The notes below the pieces were generated by a model. That model had not been told where the DNA came from, searched no databases, and saw nothing but the letters and a program-made list of their open reading frames with translations. Of a stretch of DNA of 8,375 nt, positions 5,630 through 8,375 are shown piece by piece. Every line of letters begins with the position of its first letter. The first letter of the stretch is position 1. Source of the DNA: Actinoallomurus sp048498315 (lineage in GTDB: Bacteria; Actinomycetota; Actinomycetes; Streptosporangiales; Streptosporangiaceae); the NCBI GenBank assembly GCA_048498315.1, contig JBEHYF010000204.1, positions 1 to 8,375 on the forward strand, written 5' to 3'. The position numbers were made by a program, and so were the translations under genes.

Positions 5630-7003
5630 TCAGTGCGGTGTCGGCGTCGGCGACGGGGACAGGACCGGCAGGATCGGGATTCCCGCCGACGTGGGGGCCG
5701 GTGTCGATGTCGTGGGCCGCGGCAGCGGCATCGCCGGCCGCGTCGGCGACGGCCCGCGGGAGCCGGCCGCGGTCGTGCCCGGCCCGGGCGCGCTCGTCCC
5801 CGGCCGGCCGGCCGGCGTGCCACTGCCCGGAGCGGCCGTCGGCTGCCGCTGGAGGGGCGTCTCTCCCGTGGAGGACGGCCCCGGGCGGTCGGTCGAGGCT
5901 CCGCGGGGGACGAGAACGGTGCTGCCGTTCACGGTGGACGTGCTGTCGGCGGAGTTCGGGGCGGGCCACAGCGTGACGCCGACGACGGTCGCGGCGACGC
6001 ACGCGGCCAGCAGGGTCGTCTCGGCGATCGCGCGGCGGCGCCGGATCCGGTTCCGGCGGGCGGTCCGCGGCCCGCGGACGGGCTGCCGCCTGCGGAGGCG
6101 CGGCACCGCGGTGAGAGGTCGCCTGCGGGCATGCGCCCCCCCGGAAACCGTGGTCCCGGCGGCGGCCCGGGCGGTCCCGGCGTCGGTCCGTGGTGCCTGG
6201 GCGCCCTGAGCGGGCCCGGTGACGTCGCTCGTCCCGGCGGGGCCGGCCGCCCGGGCGGTGTGCTCGGTGGTCCGGCCGGTGCCGGCGGTGCCGGTGGTCC
6301 CGGAGACATCGGTCACGACCGGCTGAGGACGCGTGAGGGCCTCCGCCGGGCCGAAAAGCGCGTCGAGCCCGGCGGGCAGGCCGTCGTCGCCGAAGACGAG
6401 CGGTCCGGCGGTACGACCCGCCGCCGCGCAGGCGGCCAGCACGCGCTCGCGCAGGCCGGCCGGCGGCTCGGGCACCGACGCGGCCACGAGCGTGTGCAGG
6501 CGACCCCGGCCGAGCGCGGTCAGCAGGTCGTCGTCCGGAGCGGCGCGGCCGCCCATGATGGCCAGCACCGCCTGTTCGAGCCGCCTGCGCGCCATCCTTG
6601 CCATCTGGTCGGCGGTGTCGCGGGCGACGCCGAGGACCTCCGCGGCCTCCTCGATCGGCAGGATCGCGGTCAGCGCGAGGGTGTCGCGGTGCTCCCGGCG
6701 CAGCCGGCCGATCGCACGCCGCAACGTCGTCGGCGGGGGACCGCCGGTGACCGGGGAAGGGGGGCTGTCGCGGCGAGCGCATTCGGCCCGGGCCAGCGTG
6801 TACAGCCAGACTGGCAGCCCGGCGTCGTCCGCGGGTAGCGGCGTGGTCCGGCGGGCCGCGGCGACGAACGTGTCGCGGACGGCGTCGTCGGCCGCGTCGC
6901 CCACCACGGCATGGCAGTACGCGTACAGCCGCGGGCCGTGCTCGTCGTACAGGAGGCCGAAGGTCTCGGGGTCACGGGCGCGCAGGGCCTCCGCGAGGGA
7001 CAC
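5630..7003 (-). CDS. ECF-type sigma factor with C-terminal transmembrane anchor
   Basis: A 457-residue protein. Residues 12-52 match sigma-70 region 2 (ETFGLLYDEHGPRLYAYC, then DDAVRDTFVAAARR). Residues 93-151 match region 4, with an HTH in LPIEEAAEVLGVARDTADQM. Typical ECF sigma factors end near here, at about 170-200 residues. This one continues with a linker containing PEPPAGLRERVLAA, a low-complexity Gly/Thr/Ala part (about 230-290), a very Arg-rich stretch (292-324), one TM helix (about 328-347) and an outside tail of about 110 Pro/Thr/Ser/Gly-rich residues. The positive-inside rule puts the sigma domains in the cytoplasm and the tail outside. GTG 7003 is chosen because GGAG lies 7 nt upstream; a TTG at 7060 would add 19 unconserved-looking residues. 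Self-tethering may replace a separate anti-sigma factor, which is inference; no anti-sigma gene is adjacent. Confidence 0.85.
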   Translation of the reverse strand: MSLAEALRARDPETFGLLYDEHGPRLYAYCHAVVGDAADDAVRDTFVAAARRTTPLPADDAGLPVWLYTLARAECARRDSPPSPVTGGPPPTTLRRAIGRLRREHRDTLALTAILPIEEAAEVLGVARDTADQMARMARRRLEQAVLAIMGGRAAPDDDLLTALGRGRLHTLVAASVPEPPAGLRERVLAACAAAGRTAGPLVFGDDGLPAGLDALFGPAEALTRPQPVVTDVSGTTGTAGTGRTTEHTARAAGPAGTSDVTGPAQGAQAPRTDAGTARAAAGTTVSGGAHARRRPLTAVPRLRRRQPVRGPRTARRNRIRRRRAIAETTLLAACVAATVVGVTLWPAPNSADSTSTVNGSTVLVPRGASTDRPGPSSTGETPLQRQPTAAPGSGTPAGRPGTSAPGPGTTAAGSRGPSPTRPAMPLPRPTTSTPAPTSAGIPILPVLSPSPTPTPH

Positions 7004-7010
7004 CGTTCTT

Positions 7011-7014
7011 CTCC
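7011..7014 (-). promoter_or_regulatory. Ribosome binding site fixing the sigma-factor start
   Basis: Minus-strand GGAG followed by 7 nt and GTG 7003. The region 2 homology begins about 10 residues later, so this start leaves a complete domain. Confidence 0.7.
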
Positions 7015-7075
7015 GTTCCGGCGCATCGGGGGTTTCGGTCAAGCTATGAGTACGTCGCAATGCGTGAGAAAACGG

Positions 7076-7081
7076 ATACTA
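7076..7081 (-). promoter_or_regulatory. Possible -10 box for the sigma-factor gene
   Basis: Minus-strand TAGTAT is a close match to TATAAT-type -10 boxes in this very GC-rich sequence and lies in the 91-bp gap after the cysteine-dioxygenase stop. The -35 is weak: TTGCGT ends 15 nt upstream. If used, it gives a leader of roughly 65 nt. The sigma gene may instead be co-transcribed from the upstream operon. Confidence 0.35.
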
Positions 7082-7094
7082 GTGCCAGCGGTGC

Positions 7095-7592
7095 TTACGC
7101 AACAGCGTCGAGTGGTCGCAGTTCGTCCGCATAGCTCACTGAGATCCGGCGCATGACGCCGTTCTCGTCGATCGAATACTGGCCGAGCCGCCCAAGCGGA
7201 GGGCTGTAGGCGTGAATCGACACGCTGCGGTCGGCCGAGCCGACCACCCGGTGGATGTGGTCCGGGCCGAACGAGAACGACGTGCCGGCCCCCACCTCGA
7301 CCTCCATGTGCGCGCCCCCGATGCGGGGGAGACACTCCTTCAGCACGCCTTCGACGACCGCCACCGCGCCGGAGGAGATGTCGTGGTCGTGCCATCCGGT
7401 GTCGTTCTGCGGCGTCCAGCACAGCAGCCACACGTCGACGTACTCGTCGCGGTGCAGCGAGACGTAGTGGCGCCGGTCGTGGGGGAACTCGACCAGTTCC
7501 CTCCATTCGGCGGGCCGGCGGGCCAGATCGTCGACGAGCTCGCGCAGCTCGCGCCGGTCGAGGAAGCGGGCGGGCAGCGACTCGAAGGACAT
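7095..7592 (-). CDS. Cysteine dioxygenase-family cupin protein
   Basis: A 165-residue cytoplasmic non-heme iron cupin. The family oxidises cysteine to cysteine sulfinate or acts on related thiols such as 3-mercaptopropionate. GWHDHDISSGAVAVVEG supplies iron ligands His68 and His70, and DHIHRVVG supplies the third, probably His114. SIHAYSPPLG carries His127 and Tyr129, the counterparts of the conserved SLHLYSPP motif in mammalian enzymes. Where mammalian CDO has the Cys of the Cys-Tyr crosslink there is Gly75, as in most bacterial members. Length is usual for the bacterial family. The start ATG 7592 has AAGGAG 8 nt upstream, lying at the very end of the preceding amidohydrolase gene (5 bp between genes), so the two are probably translationally coupled. 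The true thiol substrate cannot be decided from sequence. Confidence 0.9.
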   Translation of the reverse strand: MSFESLPARFLDRRELRELVDDLARRPAEWRELVEFPHDRRHYVSLHRDEYVDVWLLCWTPQNDTGWHDHDISSGAVAVVEGVLKECLPRIGGAHMEVEVGAGTSFSFGPDHIHRVVGSADRSVSIHAYSPPLGRLGQYSIDENGVMRRISVSYADELRPLDAVA

Positions 7593-7597
7593 GGGGG

Positions 7598-8375
7598 TCA
7601 CTCCTTCCCTGTGCGCAGGCGTTCGGGGTTGGTCACGCGGATGGCGTGCTCGGCCGCGTCGCCGAGGCCGAAGGTGGCGGGCGGCCCGGCGTAGGGCCGG
7701 TCGGAGCCGAGCACGACCACGTCGATGCCGACCGCGCGGACGGTCGCATCGACCGCGCGCGGGCCGTACGAGGAGGTCTCGACAAAGGCGTTCCGGTCCA
7801 CCTCGCCACGGCCGCCGCCGCGCGCGACGAGGCGTTCGCCGTGCAGCGGTGCCAGGCCGGCGAGCAGCGCGAAGCACACCCGCAGCCGGGGATGGCGCGG
7901 CCGTCCGAACGCGCGGAAGGCGAACCAGGCCGCGTGCATCTGCTGCACGTACGGCACCATCGCGTCCCACCAGCCCGGCGGCTCGGGTGTGTTGGGCGGC
8001 GGGGGCGGATGGCCGGATCCGCTGGAGGTGCGGCCGCCGGCCGAATCGGGTGCCACCGAATCAGGCGCGCCAGGCGGTGTGGACGGACGGCCGGATCCGC
8101 CGCCGAATCGGTCTCCGGCCGATACGGGCGCCGGGTAGGCGGTCACGGCGGACGGCGGGCGTGTGGAGCCGCCCGCGTCAGCGGAGCAGGACCCCGCCGC
8201 GGCCGGCTCTCCCGAAGGACCGTCGGGGGACGGGCCGGGGATCGAGCCGGCGGGAGACACGCCGGCGGGACGCGCACCGGCGGGAGGTACGCCGGCGGGA
8301 TGTGCACCGGCGGGATGTGCACCGGCAAGGACCGGTACGCCGGGGGCCGGGACGACCGGGACGGAGCCAGGGTGG
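7598..8375 (-). CDS. Amidohydrolase-family protein, 3' part, with a long low-complexity insert (5' end outside window)
   Basis: The frame is open to the window edge, so the start and N-terminal barrel lie beyond 8375; 258 residues are visible. The last 125 or so match the C-terminal half of an amidohydrolase_2-type TIM-barrel metal hydrolase: PPGWWDAMVPYVQQMHAAW, the RHPRLRVCFALLAGLAPLHGERL strand region, FVETSSYGPRAVDATVRAVG, GSDRPYA with the metal-ligand Asp, and a closing helix with NPERL. At the edge, HPG probably marks the preceding metal-binding His strand. Between HPG and PPGWW are about 130 Pro/Gly/Ala/Ser-rich residues where relatives have a short loop. The gene ends in AAGGAGTGA, which doubles as the ribosome binding site of the cysteine-dioxygenase gene. 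The substrate is unknown; coupling suggests a role linked to thiol or sulfur compounds. Confidence 0.85.
   Translation of the reverse strand, partial: HPGSVPVVPAPGVPVLAGAHPAGAHPAGVPPAGARPAGVSPAGSIPGPSPDGPSGEPAAAGSCSADAGGSTRPPSAVTAYPAPVSAGDRFGGGSGRPSTPPGAPDSVAPDSAGGRTSSGSGHPPPPPNTPEPPGWWDAMVPYVQQMHAAWFAFRAFGRPRHPRLRVCFALLAGLAPLHGERLVARGGGRGEVDRNAFVETSSYGPRAVDATVRAVGIDVVVLGSDRPYAGPPATFGLGDAAEHAIRVTNPERLRTGKE
8246..8335. repeat. 15-bp tandem repeats within the amidohydrolase insert
   Basis: Five consecutive 15-bp units of the type (g/a)CCGGCGGGAnnnnC at 8246-8260, 8261-8275, 8276-8290, 8291-8305 and 8306-8320, plus a decayed sixth at 8321-8335. On the minus strand they encode five-residue repeats of the form (A/V)xPAG. 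A multiple of three in length, the array keeps the gene in frame. Units 4 and 5 differ only in the first base, implying recent duplication. Confidence 0.9.

Noticed and set aside
5348..6838. Long plus-strand frame opposite the sigma-factor gene
   Set aside because: It is low-complexity Gly/Arg-rich, spans the rhomboid 3' end and the convergent gap, and is antisense to the clear sigma domains.
7004..7060. TTG start extending the sigma factor by 19 residues
   Set aside because: TTG is rare, no ribosome binding site precedes it, and GTG 7003 has GGAG at 7 nt.

Overview
The window is a very GC-rich, gene-dense stretch with strong G/C third-position bias, GTG starts, leaderless promoters and a DUF222-HNH (13E12-type) gene. 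This points to an actinomycete, most likely a Streptosporangiales/Actinomadura-like lineage. The genus is an inference from style only.

Layout from left to right: (1) a complete DUF222-HNH endonuclease-family gene on the minus strand (44-1303). (2) A 30-bp tandem repeat array (1497-1693) that runs into, and forms the 3' end of, a minus-strand TetR-family repressor gene (1606-2340). (3) A short divergent control region packed with GTCA/TGAC half-sites, including two matching GTCA-N5-TGAC palindromes. (4) A plus-strand DHA2-type (EmrB/QacA-like, 14-TM) MFS drug exporter (2488-4074). TetR and exporter form a classic divergent repressor/efflux pair. (5) A second, degenerate repeat array right after the exporter stop (4071-4187), then a small unrecognised gene (4244-4675). 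(6) A plus-strand rhomboid-like six-TM membrane protein (4738-5502) with a leaderless-type promoter and an 11-bp-spaced direct repeat resembling a response-regulator site. (7) Convergent to it, a minus-strand ECF-type sigma factor (5630-7003) with a long C-terminal extension: Arg-rich stretch, one TM helix and a Pro/Thr/Ser-rich tail, so it looks membrane-tethered. (8) Upstream of the sigma gene on the same strand, a cysteine-dioxygenase-family cupin (7095-7592), preceded after 5 bp by the 3' part of an amidohydrolase gene (7598 to the window edge). The amidohydrolase domain is split by about 130 residues of low-complexity sequence built partly from 15-bp repeats.

The best-supported functional units are the TetR/DHA2 efflux module and the amidohydrolase-cysteine dioxygenase operon. 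The most interesting unproven idea is that the tethered sigma factor and the adjacent rhomboid-like protein form a membrane signalling pair; topology argues partly against it. A recurring theme is short tandem-repeat expansion at three independent places: the TetR tail, the exporter 3' flank and the amidohydrolase insert.
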